Positions 34,967-44,962 are shown, counted from the stretch's first letter. The stretch is DNA of 64,000 nucleotides from Paraburkholderia lycopersici (GCF_900096975.1 NZ_FMYQ01000014.1:103394-167393), one strand, 5' to 3'. Made by a program: numbers and translations. Notes: a model not told the origin generated them from the letters alone.

Positions 34967-35872
34967 ATGAAAGCACGCGAAACCCAAGGCATGCTGCTCG
35001 GCCTCGTCGGCGTCATGATCTTCAGCCTGACGCTGCCGATGACGCGCATCGTCGTCGCCGAATTCCACCCGCTCCTCAACGGGCTCGGCCGCGCGCTCGC
35101 CGCCGCCGTGCCGGCCGCGTTGCTGCTCGCCATCCGGCGCGAGAAGCGGCCCACCTGGCCGCAGGTCAAGAGCCTCGCGGTGGTGTCGCTGGGCGTGATC
35201 GTCGCGTTCCCGGTGTTTTCGGCCTTGGCGATGAAGACCGTGCCGGCCTCGCATGGCGCCATCGTCAACGGGCTGCAGCCGCTCGCCGTGGCCATTTACG
35301 CGGCGTGGCTCTCGCACGAGCGGCCCTCGAAGGCGTTCTGGGCCAGCGCGCTCATCGGCAGCGCGCTCGTGATCGCGTTCGCGCTCCAGGCGGGCGGCGG
35401 CGCACTGCACGCGGGCGACGCGTGGATGCTCATCGCCGTCGGCATCGGCGCGCTCGGCTATGCAGAAGGCGCGCGCCTCGCCCGCCAGCTCGGCGGCTGG
35501 CAGGTGATCTGCTGGGCGCTCGTGGTTTCCGCGCCGTTCCTCGCGCTGCCCGTGGGCTGGCTCGCATGGGCGCACCACGTCGCGCACCCCGGGCCCGTCG
35601 CGCTCAAGACCTGGCTCGCCTTCGGCTACGTCACGCTGTTCTCGCAGTTCATCGGCTTTTTCGCCTGGTACGCGGGGCTCGCCATGGGCGGCACGGCGCG
35701 CGTGGGCCAGGTGCAGCTGTTGCAGATTTTCTTCACGATGGCCTTCTCGGCGCTGCTGTTCGGCGAGCAGGTCGCACCCTCGGCATGGCTCTATGCGGCC
35801 GCCGTGATCGCCACGGTCATGCTGGGCCGGCGCGCCGCGATCGGCGCCGTCCCCGCTCCGGCGCGCGCGTGA
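34967..35872 (+). CDS. EamA/DMT-family transporter
   Basis: 301 aa with ten predicted membrane helices in two EamA repeats (MLLGLVGVMIFSLTLPMTR and DAWMLIAVGIGALGYAEGA begin each). The C-terminus TARVGQVQLLQIFFTMAFSALLFGEQV is typical of amino-acid and metabolite exporters. As the partner of a PLP-sensing MocR regulator, export of an amino acid or a B6-related compound is a reasonable inference. Confidence 0.88.
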   Translation: MKARETQGMLLGLVGVMIFSLTLPMTRIVVAEFHPLLNGLGRALAAAVPAALLLAIRREKRPTWPQVKSLAVVSLGVIVAFPVFSALAMKTVPASHGAIVNGLQPLAVAIYAAWLSHERPSKAFWASALIGSALVIAFALQAGGGALHAGDAWMLIAVGIGALGYAEGARLARQLGGWQVICWALVVSAPFLALPVGWLAWAHHVAHPGPVALKTWLAFGYVTLFSQFIGFFAWYAGLAMGGTARVGQVQLLQIFFTMAFSALLFGEQVAPSAWLYAAAVIATVMLGRRAAIGAVPAPARA

Positions 35873-36006
35873 ACAGGTTTCGCGTCATAATCGACGGTTT
35901 TCGGCGGCAGCCGGCCGCACGCGATCGCGCCCGGTACCGCCGCCTCGATTCGCATCCGGATATATGTATTCGTATCTTCTCGCCCGACCCCAATAAAGGA
36001 GACCCC

Positions 36007-37206
36007 ATGGACCAAAGCGATCTCAAGGCCGCCCCCGCGTGGCAACTGTCCGAGCGCGCGATCAAGCTGACCAGCTCGGCAATTCGCGAAATCCTGAAGG
36101 TCACCGAACGCCCCGAAGTCATTTCGTTCGCGGGCGGCCTGCCCGCGCCGGCCAGCTTTCCGGCCGAGGAAATGCGCGCCGCCGCCGACCGCATCCTGCG
36201 CGAGGACCCCGCCGGCGCGCTCCAGTACAGCGCGACCGAAGGCTACATGCCGCTGCGCGAGTGGGTGGCCGCGCGCCACTCGGTGGGCGGCGCGAAGGTT
36301 CGCCCGTCGCAGGTGCTCATCACGACGGGTTCGCAGCAGGCGCTCGACCTGATCGGCAAGGTGCTCGTCTCGCCCGATAGCCCCGTGCTCGTGGAAACGC
36401 CCACCTACCTCGGCGCGCTGCAGTCGTTCTCGCTCTACGAGCCGAAATACGTGCAGGTCCCGACCGACGAAAAGGGCCTCGTGCCCGAAGGCCTCACGCC
36501 CGAACTCACGGCCGGCGCGCGCCTGCTCTACGCGATCCCGAACTTCCAGAACCCCACGGGCCGCCGCCTGCCGCTCGAACGCCGCCAGGCGCTCGCGGAG
36601 TTCGCCAGGCGCTCGCCCTTCCCCGTCATCGAAGACGATCCCTACGGCGCGCTCGACTACGCGGGCAACCCGCTGCCCACGGTCCACTCGCTCGCGCCCG
36701 AGCACGTCGTGCATCTGGGCTCGTTCTCGAAGGTGCTGGCGCCGGGCCTGCGCGTGGGCTACATCATTGCGCCCGAAGACCTGCACTTCAAGCTCGTGCA
36801 GGCCAAGCAGGCCACCGACCTGCACACGCCGAGCTTCACGCAGCGCATCGTCTACGAGGTGGTGAAGGACGGCTTCCTCGACACGCACATCCCGAAGGTG
36901 CGCGCACTCTATCGCGACCAGTGCGAGGCAATGCTCGACTCGCTCAAGCGCAACATGCCCGAAGGCGTGAGCTGGAACCGCCCCGAAGGCGGCATGTTCG
37001 TGTGGGTGACGCTGCCCGCCCACGTCGACAGCATGAAGCTCCTCGCCGAAGCCGTCGCGCAGAACGTGGCCTTCGTGCCCGGCGCGCCGTTCTTCGCAAA
37101 CGATCCGCAACACAACAAGCTGCGCCTGTCGTTCGTCACGGTGCCGCCCGCGAAGATCGAAGAAGGCGTCGCGAAGCTCGCGGCCCTGATCCGCGCGCAC
37201 GCCTGA
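36007..37206 (+). CDS. PLP-dependent aminotransferase (class I/II, LysN/AadR-like)
   Basis: 399 aa with a strong AAAGGAGA site. Motifs: VISFAGGLPAPASFP, LQYSATEGYMPLREW, LITTGSQQALDLI, PNFQNPTGRRLPLERR, VIEDDPYGALDY and the PLP lysine in LGSFSKVLAPGLRVGYI. The family includes 2-aminoadipate, valine-pyruvate and other aminotransferases; the exact amino donor is not deducible. It resembles the catalytic half of the MocR protein encoded nearby but lacks the DNA-binding part. A RidA-type gene follows 50 bp downstream, which fits detoxification of enamine by-products of PLP enzymes. Confidence 0.9.
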   Translation: MDQSDLKAAPAWQLSERAIKLTSSAIREILKVTERPEVISFAGGLPAPASFPAEEMRAAADRILREDPAGALQYSATEGYMPLREWVAARHSVGGAKVRPSQVLITTGSQQALDLIGKVLVSPDSPVLVETPTYLGALQSFSLYEPKYVQVPTDEKGLVPEGLTPELTAGARLLYAIPNFQNPTGRRLPLERRQALAEFARRSPFPVIEDDPYGALDYAGNPLPTVHSLAPEHVVHLGSFSKVLAPGLRVGYIIAPEDLHFKLVQAKQATDLHTPSFTQRIVYEVVKDGFLDTHIPKVRALYRDQCEAMLDSLKRNMPEGVSWNRPEGGMFVWVTLPAHVDSMKLLAEAVAQNVAFVPGAPFFANDPQHNKLRLSFVTVPPAKIEEGVAKLAALIRAHA

Positions 37207-37256
37207 TACGACGCCGGGCCTTTATCGATTCACCACCCGAACGAGGAATCCTGATC

Positions 37257-37721
37257 ATGGCTGACATCAACATCTACGACCGTCTCGAACAGCTCGGCAT
37301 CGAACTGCCGCAGGCCGGCGCCCCCGCGGCGGCCTATGTGATGAGCGCGCAGAGCGGCAACACGGTGTACCTGTCCGGTCACATCGCCAAGAAGGACGGC
37401 AAGGTATGGGCCGGCAAGCTCGGCGACTCGCTCACGACCGAGGAAGGCAAGGCCGCCGCGCGCTCGATCGCCGTCGACCTGCTCGCCACGCTGCACGCCC
37501 ACACGGGCGACCTCAACAAGGTCAAGCGCGTGGTCAAGCTCATGAGCCTCGTGAACTCGACGCTCACCTTCACCGAGCAGCACATCGTCACGAACGGCGC
37601 TTCGGAGCTGATCGCGGACGTGTTCGGCGAGAAGGGCAAGCACGCGCGCTCGGCCTTCGGCGTCGCGCAGATTCCGCTCGGCGCGTGCGTCGAGATCGAG
37701 CTGATCGCCGAAGTCGAATAA
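37257..37721 (+). CDS. RidA/YjgF family protein
   Basis: 154 aa with GAGGAAT upstream of the ATG. It belongs to the longer subfamily of RidA-like proteins (NTVYLSGHIAKKDGKVWAG, ARSIAVDLLATLHAHTGDL, ARSAFGVAQIPLGACVEIEL). RidA enzymes hydrolyse reactive enamines/imines released by PLP enzymes; this fits the aminotransferase gene just upstream. The canonical Arg is replaced or shifted in this subfamily, so deaminase activity should not be assumed. Confidence 0.88.
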   Translation: MADINIYDRLEQLGIELPQAGAPAAAYVMSAQSGNTVYLSGHIAKKDGKVWAGKLGDSLTTEEGKAAARSIAVDLLATLHAHTGDLNKVKRVVKLMSLVNSTLTFTEQHIVTNGASELIADVFGEKGKHARSAFGVAQIPLGACVEIELIAEVE

Positions 37722-37737
37722 GCGGCCAGCGGTAACT

Positions 37738-37764
37738 CGCGCGGGCCGTCTCGTCGCCCGCGCG
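37738..37764 (+). terminator. Weak hairpin after the RidA-type gene
   Basis: CGCGCGGG and CCCGCGCG pair across an 11-nt loop, followed only by TTCCCT. It is a possible terminator of the aminotransferase-ridA unit. Confidence 0.4.
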
Positions 37765-37825
37765 TTCCCTGCGCTCCGTGGTTGAGCACTCGCGCAATCG
37801 CTCCTCCGTCACTCCTCGCCCCGCC

Positions 37826-38722
37826 ATGACCCAGCACAGCGTGCGCTTCAAACAGGTCGACGTCTTCACGTCGCGTCCATTCAAGGGCAACCCGCTCGCC
37901 GTGGTGTTCGACGCCGACAAGCTGAGCGGCGACGAGATGCAGGCCATCGCGCGCTGGACGAATCTTTCGGAAACGAGCTTCCTGCTCGAGCCGACCGACG
38001 CGCGCGCCGACTATCGCGTGCGCATCTTCACGACCAAAGGCGAGCTGCCCTTCGCGGGCCACCCCACGCTCGGCACGGCGCACGCGTTCCTCGAAAGCGG
38101 CCGCACGCCGAAAAGGGCCGGCCGCCTCGTGCAGGAATGCGGCGCGGGCCTTGTCGAGCTCGCCGCCGGCGAGCACGGCGCGTGGGCCTTCGCCGCGCCG
38201 CCCGCGCGCACGACGGCGCTCGCAGCCGCGCAGCACGACGCGTTGCGCGCGGCGCTGCGCTCGGACGCCATCGACTTCACGGCGACGCCCTGCGGCGTCG
38301 ACAACGGCGCGCCGTGGCTCGTCGTGCGGCTCGCATCGGCGCAAGCGGTGCTTGCGCTCGACATCGACTACGACGCGCTCGAATCGGTTGCCGCGAGCGT
38401 CGGCGCGCACGGCCTCGCCGCCTACGGCCCGCATGAAGCCGACGGTCCCGCCACCTTCGAAGTGCGCTGCCTGATGACGGGCCTCGGCAAAGGCGAAGAC
38501 CCCGTGACCGGCAGCGCGAACGCCGCCATCGCCATGCTGCTCGAACGGCAGAACCGGCGTCCGGGCGCGCGCTACACGGTGCGCCAGGGCACGGTACTGG
38601 GCCGCGATGGCCGCGTGCAAATCGATTACGGCAACGCCGCAGGCGTCGATGATGCAGCCGGCAAGATCTGGATTGGCGGGCATTCGGTGACGGTCGTCGA
38701 CGGGACCTGCCGGCTCGACTGA
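37826..38722 (+). CDS. PhzF-family isomerase-like protein
   Basis: 298 aa from the ATG at 37826 (MTQHSVRFKQVDVFTSRPFKGNPLAVVF). The catalytic Glu is E49 in NLSETSFLLEP. FAGHPTLGTAHAFL and a C-terminal GHSVTV are also typical. PhzF isomerises trans-2,3-dihydro-3-hydroxyanthranilate in phenazine synthesis, but single PhzF-like genes outside phenazine clusters have unknown substrates, and no phz gene is present. Confidence 0.9.
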   Translation: MTQHSVRFKQVDVFTSRPFKGNPLAVVFDADKLSGDEMQAIARWTNLSETSFLLEPTDARADYRVRIFTTKGELPFAGHPTLGTAHAFLESGRTPKRAGRLVQECGAGLVELAAGEHGAWAFAAPPARTTALAAAQHDALRAALRSDAIDFTATPCGVDNGAPWLVVRLASAQAVLALDIDYDALESVAASVGAHGLAAYGPHEADGPATFEVRCLMTGLGKGEDPVTGSANAAIAMLLERQNRRPGARYTVRQGTVLGRDGRVQIDYGNAAGVDDAAGKIWIGGHSVTVVDGTCRLD

Positions 38723-39066
38723 ACAACGGCGAGCGCGAGGTGCCCCCCGCGGCCTTCGCCTCCGTCCTCATGCGCGCGGCATGGTCCGCCGCCATGCGCC
38801 GCGTCGCGTTTATGCACCGCACATGGGCATCGCCGGGCCGTCGAGACGACCCTCGTGTATACCCGGGGGACCATAGCTTCCTTAATCCATCCCCAACCAG
38901 TAATATCGAAACATCGGACGCGTGACGCGTCCGGCGTTCATTGTCCGCGCGCAATGCGCGTCTTCCCCAGCCGTCCGTCACTCATGCCGCCGATCCATCC
39001 GAGCGCTCCGTTGCCATTCCGGCCGCCGCATCCGCGGTGTGGCGCTACGCGCGTGCGGCGGCCGCG
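38723..39066. other. Intergenic region upstream of the GGDEF-EAL gene
   Basis: 344 bp. It contains a GTATACCC and TTAATCC patch at about 38857-38888 and a perfect hairpin CGGACGCG-TGA-CGCGTCCG at 38915-38933. The reading frame of the downstream gene stays open back to 38941, so up to 42 extra N-terminal residues are possible. Confidence 0.5.
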
Positions 39067-41442
39067 ATGAGCGCGATCCGGAGTCCGTTCTCCCGCGATT
39101 CGAGCCTGCGCGGCGCGCCGGGTCCAGCCTGGACGCGGCCGCGCGCGCTGCTCGCCATTCCGCTGCTCGGCGTGCTGGTGCTGGTGCTGTTGTGGGCGGT
39201 CATCTTCGCGCGCCTCTCGGTCGAAAAGGATGCGACGATGCGCGAGGCCGCGGCCTCGGCGGCCATCCTCTCGGCGGCGCTCGAACAGCACACCGTCAAG
39301 GCGATCCACCAGGTCGACCAGATCACGCGTTTCGTGAAGTACGAGTTCGAGAAGTCGCCGGGGCGCTTCAATCTCGCGAGCACCGTCGAGAAGGGCGTGG
39401 TGCAGAGCGACTCGCTCGTGCAGGTGTCGATCATCGACGAGCACGGCAAGCTCGTCGCCAATACGGCCGATCCGAACCCCAAGCCCATCGATCTCTCGGA
39501 CCGCGAGCACTTCAAGGTGCACGAGCACGAGAACGACGACCAGCTCTATATCAGCAAGCCGGTGCTCGGCCGCGTGTCCGGCCACTGGACCTTGCAGATG
39601 ACGCGCCGCCTCAATCATCCGGACGGCTCGTTCGCCGGCGTGGTGGTGGTGTCGGAGGACCCGGGCTACTTCACGAGCGACTTCTACAACAACGCGGCGA
39701 TCGGCCGTGACGGCGTGATCGCCGTGATCTCGGACAGCGGCGCCGTGCTCGCGCGCCGCACGGGCAACGCCGAACGCGCGGACGGCACGTTCTCGGCGAG
39801 CGGCGTGTACCCGATCTCGGAGCATGTTTCGGGTACCTACGTCGACCCGATCGACCACGTCACGCGCATCGTCTCGTACCGCCATATCGACGGCTATCCG
39901 CTCGCCGTGCTGGTCGGTCTTTCGCAGGCCGAAGAATTCGCCGACTACAACCACACGCGCGACGTCTACCTGATGATGGCGACGTTCATCTCGCTCGCCA
40001 TGCTCTCGTTCTTCGCCGTCGCCACGGGCCTGATCGGCAAGCTGCTCGGGCGCGAGCGCGAGATGTCGCAGCTCGTGCAGTACGACCTGCTCACGGGCCT
40101 GCCCAACCGCTACGCCACGCTGCAGCGCCTGCGCCACGAAGTCTCGCAGCCCGGCAACCTCGGGCGCCTCGCCATCCTCTTCATCGATCTCGACAACTTC
40201 AAGACGGTCAACGACACGCTCGGCCACAACGCCGGCGACATCGTCCTGCAGATGAGCGCCGCGCGCCTTGCCGACGCCGTGAGCGGCGCAGGCACGCTCG
40301 CACGCATCGGCGGCGACGAGTTCGTGGTGATCGTGAAGGGCGACGACATCGAAAAGCGCGCCATCGCGCTCGCCGAGGCCACCAGCGCCGCGTTCACGCA
40401 TCCGTTCGACGTGCGCGGCAGCGCTTTCGTGCTGCACGCGAGCACGGGCATCGCACTCTTCGCGGTCGCGCACGAAAGCGAAATCGATCTGCTGAAAAAA
40501 GCCGATCTCGCCATGTACGCCGCGAAGGAGGCCGGGCGCAACTGCTTTCGCTTCTACTCGCCGCAACTCGCCCACCGCGCCGACCACTTGATGAAGTGGG
40601 AGCAGCAGCTACGCGTCGCGCTCGCCGAGGACCAGCTCTTTCTCGCCTACCAGCCGAAGATCGATCTGCGTCGGCGCTGCATCACGGGCTTCGAGGCGCT
40701 CGTGCGCTGGAACCACCCGCAGTACGGGCTCATTCCCGCAGGCGAATTCATTCCGGTGGCCGAATCGACGGGCCTCATCGTGCCGGTGGGCGACTTCGTG
40801 ATCCGCACCGCGTGCGCGCAGCTCGCGCGGTGGCAGCAGCAGGGCTACGAATCGCTCACGCTCGCCATCAACATTTCGGCGGTGCAGTTCTGGCGCGGCG
40901 ACCTCTACGAGACCGTTGCGCGCGCAATCGAAGAGACCGGCATCGCCGCGCACCGGCTCGAACTCGAAATCACCGAAACCGCGATGATGGAGTACCCGGA
41001 GCTCGTCTCCGAAAAGATCTTCGCGCTGAAGCGTCTCGGCGTGCGCGTCGCGCTCGACGACTTCGGCACCGGCTATTCTTCGCTGTCCTACCTGAACCGC
41101 TTCGCCGTCGATACGCTCAAGGTCGACCGCTCGTTCGTGCAGGCCATTCCCGCCGACCGCAGCGTGTGCGTGATGGTGTCGGCGATCGTCAATCTCGCGC
41201 GTTCGCTCGGGCTCACCGTGGTCGTGGAAGGCACCGAGACCGAGGAGCAGATCGCCTGGCTCTCCGCGCTCGGGCCGATCGAGGCACAGGGCTTCCTGTT
41301 CTCGCGCCCGGTGCCCGTGGAAGGCGTGGCCGCGCTGATCGAGCGCTTCGGCGTGTGCAGCGCCGCGCAGCCGCCGGGCGCGAATGCCGCGCGCGAAGCA
41401 CGCAACAACGAGCGCCTGAGCGACGCGCCGCAGTCGCACTGA
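39067..41442 (+). CDS. Membrane-bound diguanylate cyclase/phosphodiesterase (GGDEF-EAL)
   Basis: 791 aa from the ATG at 39067; the start is tentative. TM1 (about residues 27-48) and TM2 (about 300-325) enclose a periplasmic dCache-like sensor of about 250 residues. The GGDEF domain has an intact RIGGDEF near residue 415 but no RxxD inhibitory site before it. The EAL domain is complete: GFEALVRW, NISAVQF, LEITETAMM, DDFGTGYSS, LKVDRSF, VVEGTET, AQGFLFSRPV. The protein should make and/or degrade cyclic di-GMP in response to an extracytoplasmic ligand. It is monocistronic. Confidence 0.93.
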   Translation: MSAIRSPFSRDSSLRGAPGPAWTRPRALLAIPLLGVLVLVLLWAVIFARLSVEKDATMREAAASAAILSAALEQHTVKAIHQVDQITRFVKYEFEKSPGRFNLASTVEKGVVQSDSLVQVSIIDEHGKLVANTADPNPKPIDLSDREHFKVHEHENDDQLYISKPVLGRVSGHWTLQMTRRLNHPDGSFAGVVVVSEDPGYFTSDFYNNAAIGRDGVIAVISDSGAVLARRTGNAERADGTFSASGVYPISEHVSGTYVDPIDHVTRIVSYRHIDGYPLAVLVGLSQAEEFADYNHTRDVYLMMATFISLAMLSFFAVATGLIGKLLGREREMSQLVQYDLLTGLPNRYATLQRLRHEVSQPGNLGRLAILFIDLDNFKTVNDTLGHNAGDIVLQMSAARLADAVSGAGTLARIGGDEFVVIVKGDDIEKRAIALAEATSAAFTHPFDVRGSAFVLHASTGIALFAVAHESEIDLLKKADLAMYAAKEAGRNCFRFYSPQLAHRADHLMKWEQQLRVALAEDQLFLAYQPKIDLRRRCITGFEALVRWNHPQYGLIPAGEFIPVAESTGLIVPVGDFVIRTACAQLARWQQQGYESLTLAINISAVQFWRGDLYETVARAIEETGIAAHRLELEITETAMMEYPELVSEKIFALKRLGVRVALDDFGTGYSSLSYLNRFAVDTLKVDRSFVQAIPADRSVCVMVSAIVNLARSLGLTVVVEGTETEEQIAWLSALGPIEAQGFLFSRPVPVEGVAALIERFGVCSAAQPPGANAAREARNNERLSDAPQSH

Positions 41443-41530
41443 CGCCCCCGCAGGCGAGCCGCTTGCGCGCGACGCGCACGCGCACGCATCTTGCGCATGC
41501 CGGTGCAGATAGATTCACACGCTCCCCCGC

Positions 41531-41990
41531 ATGCATGATCCGGTCATGCAAACCCGCACCGACGACGCACTCGCGACGCCCGCCCGCGACGAAGACGAAC
41601 CGCTTCCGACGCTCTTTCGCATCGTGCTGACCTTGTCATCGGTGTCGTGGGGCGGCCTCGCGCTCATGGCGCAACTGGAGCAGCACGACGTGGCGCGCGG
41701 CTCACGCAAACGGCGTTTTCCGATCTCGCCGCGCTCGCGTGGTTGGTGCCGGGGCCGATGGGCTGCAACGTCGCGGTGCAACTGGGTCACGTGCTGCGCG
41801 GACGTGCAGGCGCCTGGGCCGCTCCTGAACGTGGTGCCCTTCTTCGGCTATCTCGTGTGGATGGCTAGGTAGGCGCGCTCGTCGCCACGCTCGCGCAGTT
41901 CGTGCCGTCGGGCTGCCTCGCCGCGCCTTCCGCGAGCGCCTCTTCACCGGCAGGCGCGACTTTTCGGACGTTGCGTGAGATTGCGCGCCG
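41531..41990 (+). pseudogene. Decayed chromate transporter (ChrA family) remnant
   Basis: The first frame gives LFRIVLTLSSVSWGGLALMAQLEQHDVA, typical of the ChrA N-terminus. The family then continues in another frame as TAFSDLAALAWLVPGPMGCNVAVQLGHVLRGRAGAWAA. It returns to the first frame for LLNVVPFFGYLVWM before a stop at 41872. At least two frameshifts and loss of the remainder leave only about a third of one ChrA domain. The end point is approximate. Confidence 0.75.
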
Positions 41991-42001
41991 GAGCGCCGGG
42001 T

Positions 42002-42460
42002 TCAGAACCCGCGTGCGAGTACCGCGAAGCCGATCGTCACGAGACCGAGCACGAGGTTGATGACGACGAGCCGGCGCACGGTGCCCACGGCGCGCGCGCC
42101 ATCGGGCCACTTCTGCGCCTGCACGGCGCGGCGAATGCGCGGAAACACGGCGAAGCGGATGTGCCCGAAGATCAGCATCATCAGCACGCCGAGGCCCGCC
42201 ATCGCATGGAGTTGCCAGGTGGCGCGCTCGCCGCCGAACTGCATGAGGAGGAAGCCGCCGGAAAGCAGGATGACGATGACCGCCGCGCCCACCCAGTTGA
42301 AGAAGCGCCCGAACACCGATTCGATGAGCGGCAACCGCAGTTGCGGCGAAAGGTCTTCGAGCGCCGGGCGCAGGCAGAAGTGCGCGAAGATCATGCCGCC
42401 CACCCAGACGGCGACGCCCAGAAGATGCAGATAGAGCGCGATTGCGATCGCGTGACCCAT
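42002..42460 (-). CDS. CopD-family integral membrane protein
   Basis: 152 aa with four membrane helices (AIALYLHLLGVAVWVGGMIFAHF, FFNWVGAAVIVILLSGGFLLM, LHAMAGLGVLMMLIFGHIRF, LVVINLVLGLVTIGFAV). The HLLGVAVWVGGM start and His residues in helices 1 and 3 fit the CopD-like superfamily, which includes copper-resistance and heme-related membrane proteins. It is probably monocistronic, just downstream of parC. Confidence 0.82.
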   Translation of the reverse strand: MGHAIAIALYLHLLGVAVWVGGMIFAHFCLRPALEDLSPQLRLPLIESVFGRFFNWVGAAVIVILLSGGFLLMQFGGERATWQLHAMAGLGVLMMLIFGHIRFAVFPRIRRAVQAQKWPDGARAVGTVRRLVVINLVLGLVTIGFAVLARGF

Positions 42461-42646
42461 GCTTGATATCCCTCGTAACGTATATGTATCCGGCCGTCGG
42501 CGGGAGCAAGCGCTGAAGCGCCCGCTCCCGTCCCTTGCAGCGCCGTCCGCCGGCCTTGCGCGGCATTATTCCATGCCGCGCCGCCTGTCGCGCGGAGTCG
42601 GTGCGCCGGCACGGACGCCGGCCCCTGCGCCGGACAAGCTCGCCCG

Positions 42647-44962
42647 TTATTGCGTCAGCACCGGACGCATGCCCGTAATGACCTTGAGCTTCGAGTCCGG
42701 CGCGCGGCCCTTGCGCGCGCGCTTGCCGATCTGCGGGGCCAGCACCGCGCCTGCCATCAGGTCCTCGCCGGGCTTGTTGCCGCGGCCCGTGCCGATCAGC
42801 ACCACGCCGGCCGCGCCGATCGCGAGCGCCTGCAGGAGCTTCTCGTTGTCGTCGAGCTGCATCAGCGTGACGCCACGCCCGCCGCCCGAGAGCGTCTTCA
42901 ACTCGTCGAGGCCGAACACGAGCAGACGCCCGCCCGACGACAGACACGCCACCTGGATCGCGCCGGGCAGCATGGGCATCGGCGCGAGCGGCACGCTGCC
43001 TTCGTCGATCGTCATGAACGCCTTGCCTGCCTTCACGCGGCTCACCATGTCGCCGATCTTCGCGATGAAGCCGAAGCCGTTGCTCGACGCCAGCAGCAAT
43101 GGCTGCTCCGCGTTCGCCGCGAAGTAATGCAGCAGATGCGTGCCCGCTTCGAGCTCGATCAGCGAGGTGACGGGCACGCCGTCGCCGCGGCCGCCCGGCA
43201 GTTGCGCGACCGCCACCGAGTAGACGCGCCCGTTGCTGCCCCATGCGATGAGCGTGTCGGGCGTGCGGCACAGGAACGTCGCGTAGAGGCCGTCGCCGGC
43301 CTTGAACGTGAAGCCCTGGGGGTCGAGCCCGTGGCCCTTCAGCGCGCGCACCCAGCCCTTCTGCGAGACGACCACCGTGACCGGCTCGTCGGCCACGCGC
43401 ACTTCGAAGCTCGCGCGCTTTTCCTGCTGGATGAGCGTGCGGCGGTCGTCGCCGTACTGCTTCGCGTCGGTTTCGATTTCCCTCACGATGAGCCGCTTCA
43501 TCGACGACTCGTTCGCGAGCAGTTCTTCGAGCTTCGCCTTTTCCTCGCGCAGTTCGGCGAGTTCCTTCTCGATCTTGATCTTTTCGAGCCGCGCCAGCTG
43601 GCGCAGACGGATTTCGAGAATGTCCTCGGCCTGGCGCTCGGAGAGGCCGAACGCGCTCATGAGCGCGCTCTTCGGCTCGTCCGACTCGCGGATGATGCGG
43701 ATCACCTCGTCGATATTGAGGAAGACGATCATCCGCCCTTCGAGGATGTGAATGCGGTCGTCGACCCGGGTCAGGCGGTGCTGCGTGCGGCGCGTGACCG
43801 TGGCGAAGCGAAAGCCGATCCATTCGCCGAGGATTTCGCCGATGCCCTTCTGGCGCGGCCGGCCATCGGCGCCGATCATCACGAGATTCAGCGACGCGTT
43901 CGATTCGAGGCTCGTATTCGCGAGCAGCGAGTTGACGAATTCAGCCTGGTCGATGCGGCTCGTCTTCGGCTCGAACACGAGGCGCACGGGCGCGTCCTTG
44001 CCCGACTCGTCGCGCACGGCGTCGAGCAGCGCGAGCATCGACTGCTTGTTCTGCAACTGCTCGGGCGTGAGCGTCTTCTTGCCGAGCTTGAGCTTCGGGT
44101 TCGTCAGTTCCTCGATCTCTTCGAGCACCTTCTGGCCTGAGGTGTTCGGCGGCAGTTCGGTGACGACCAGTTGCCACTGGCCGCGCGCGAGGTCTTCGAT
44201 CTTCCAGCGCGCGCGCACCTTGAGGCTGCCGCGGCCCGATTCGTAGGCCGCCGCGATTTCCGCCTCGCTCGAAATGATCTGGCCGCCGCCCGGAAAGTCC
44301 GGCCCCGGCAGCCTCTCCATGATCTCGGCGTGGGAAAGCTTCGGATTCCGGATCATCGCCACGGCCGCCGACGCGACTTCGCGCAGGTTGTGCGCCGGAA
44401 TTTCCGTCGCGAGACCGACCGCGATGCCGGAAGCGCCGTTGAGCAGCAGCATCGGCAGGCGCGCGGGCAGCGTCCTCGGCTCCTGGAACGAGCCGTCGTA
44501 GTTCGGCATGAAATCGACGGTGCCCATGTCGATTTCGTCGAGCAGCAGCTTCGCGATGGGCGTCAGGCGCGCTTCGGTGTAACGCATGGCCGCCGCGCCG
44601 TCGCCGTCGCGCGAGCCGAAATTGCCCTGGCCGTCGATGAGCGGATAGCGCATCGAGAAGTCCTGCGCGAGCCGCACGAGCGCGTCGTACGCCGACTGGT
44701 CGCCGTGCGGGTGGTACTTGCCGAGCACGTCGCCGACCACGCGCGCCGATTTCACGGGCTTGGCGTTGTCGCCGAGACCCATCTCGTTCATCGCGTAGAG
44801 GATGCGGCGCTGCACGGGCTTCTGGCCGTCGCAGACGTCGGGCAGCGCGCGGCCCTTCACCACGCTCACCGCGTAATCGAGGTACGCGCGTTCCGCGTAG
44901 TGGCCGAGCGTGAGCGTGTCGCCTTCGGCGCCGCCGGTCACTTCAGCAAAGAGGTCGTCCAT
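42647..44962 (-). CDS. parC: DNA topoisomerase IV subunit A
   Basis: 771 aa from the ATG at 44962 (MDDLFAEVTGGAEGDTLTLGHYAERAYL). The catalytic tyrosine is Y128 in AAMRYTEARL, and the quinolone-determining region reads GKYHPHGDQSAYDAL. A C-terminal beta-propeller domain follows, shorter than in GyrA. ParC2ParE2 decatenates sister chromosomes. It lies 40 bp downstream of parE in the same operon. Confidence 0.97.
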   Translation of the reverse strand: MDDLFAEVTGGAEGDTLTLGHYAERAYLDYAVSVVKGRALPDVCDGQKPVQRRILYAMNEMGLGDNAKPVKSARVVGDVLGKYHPHGDQSAYDALVRLAQDFSMRYPLIDGQGNFGSRDGDGAAAMRYTEARLTPIAKLLLDEIDMGTVDFMPNYDGSFQEPRTLPARLPMLLLNGASGIAVGLATEIPAHNLREVASAAVAMIRNPKLSHAEIMERLPGPDFPGGGQIISSEAEIAAAYESGRGSLKVRARWKIEDLARGQWQLVVTELPPNTSGQKVLEEIEELTNPKLKLGKKTLTPEQLQNKQSMLALLDAVRDESGKDAPVRLVFEPKTSRIDQAEFVNSLLANTSLESNASLNLVMIGADGRPRQKGIGEILGEWIGFRFATVTRRTQHRLTRVDDRIHILEGRMIVFLNIDEVIRIIRESDEPKSALMSAFGLSERQAEDILEIRLRQLARLEKIKIEKELAELREEKAKLEELLANESSMKRLIVREIETDAKQYGDDRRTLIQQEKRASFEVRVADEPVTVVVSQKGWVRALKGHGLDPQGFTFKAGDGLYATFLCRTPDTLIAWGSNGRVYSVAVAQLPGGRGDGVPVTSLIELEAGTHLLHYFAANAEQPLLLASSNGFGFIAKIGDMVSRVKAGKAFMTIDEGSVPLAPMPMLPGAIQVACLSSGGRLLVFGLDELKTLSGGGRGVTLMQLDDNEKLLQALAIGAAGVVLIGTGRGNKPGEDLMAGAVLAPQIGKRARKGRAPDSKLKVITGMRPVLTQ

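Noticed and set aside
37826..38722. Phenazine biosynthesis locus suggested by the PhzF-like gene
   Set aside because: No other phz gene is nearby; isolated PhzF-like proteins are common and of unknown substrate.
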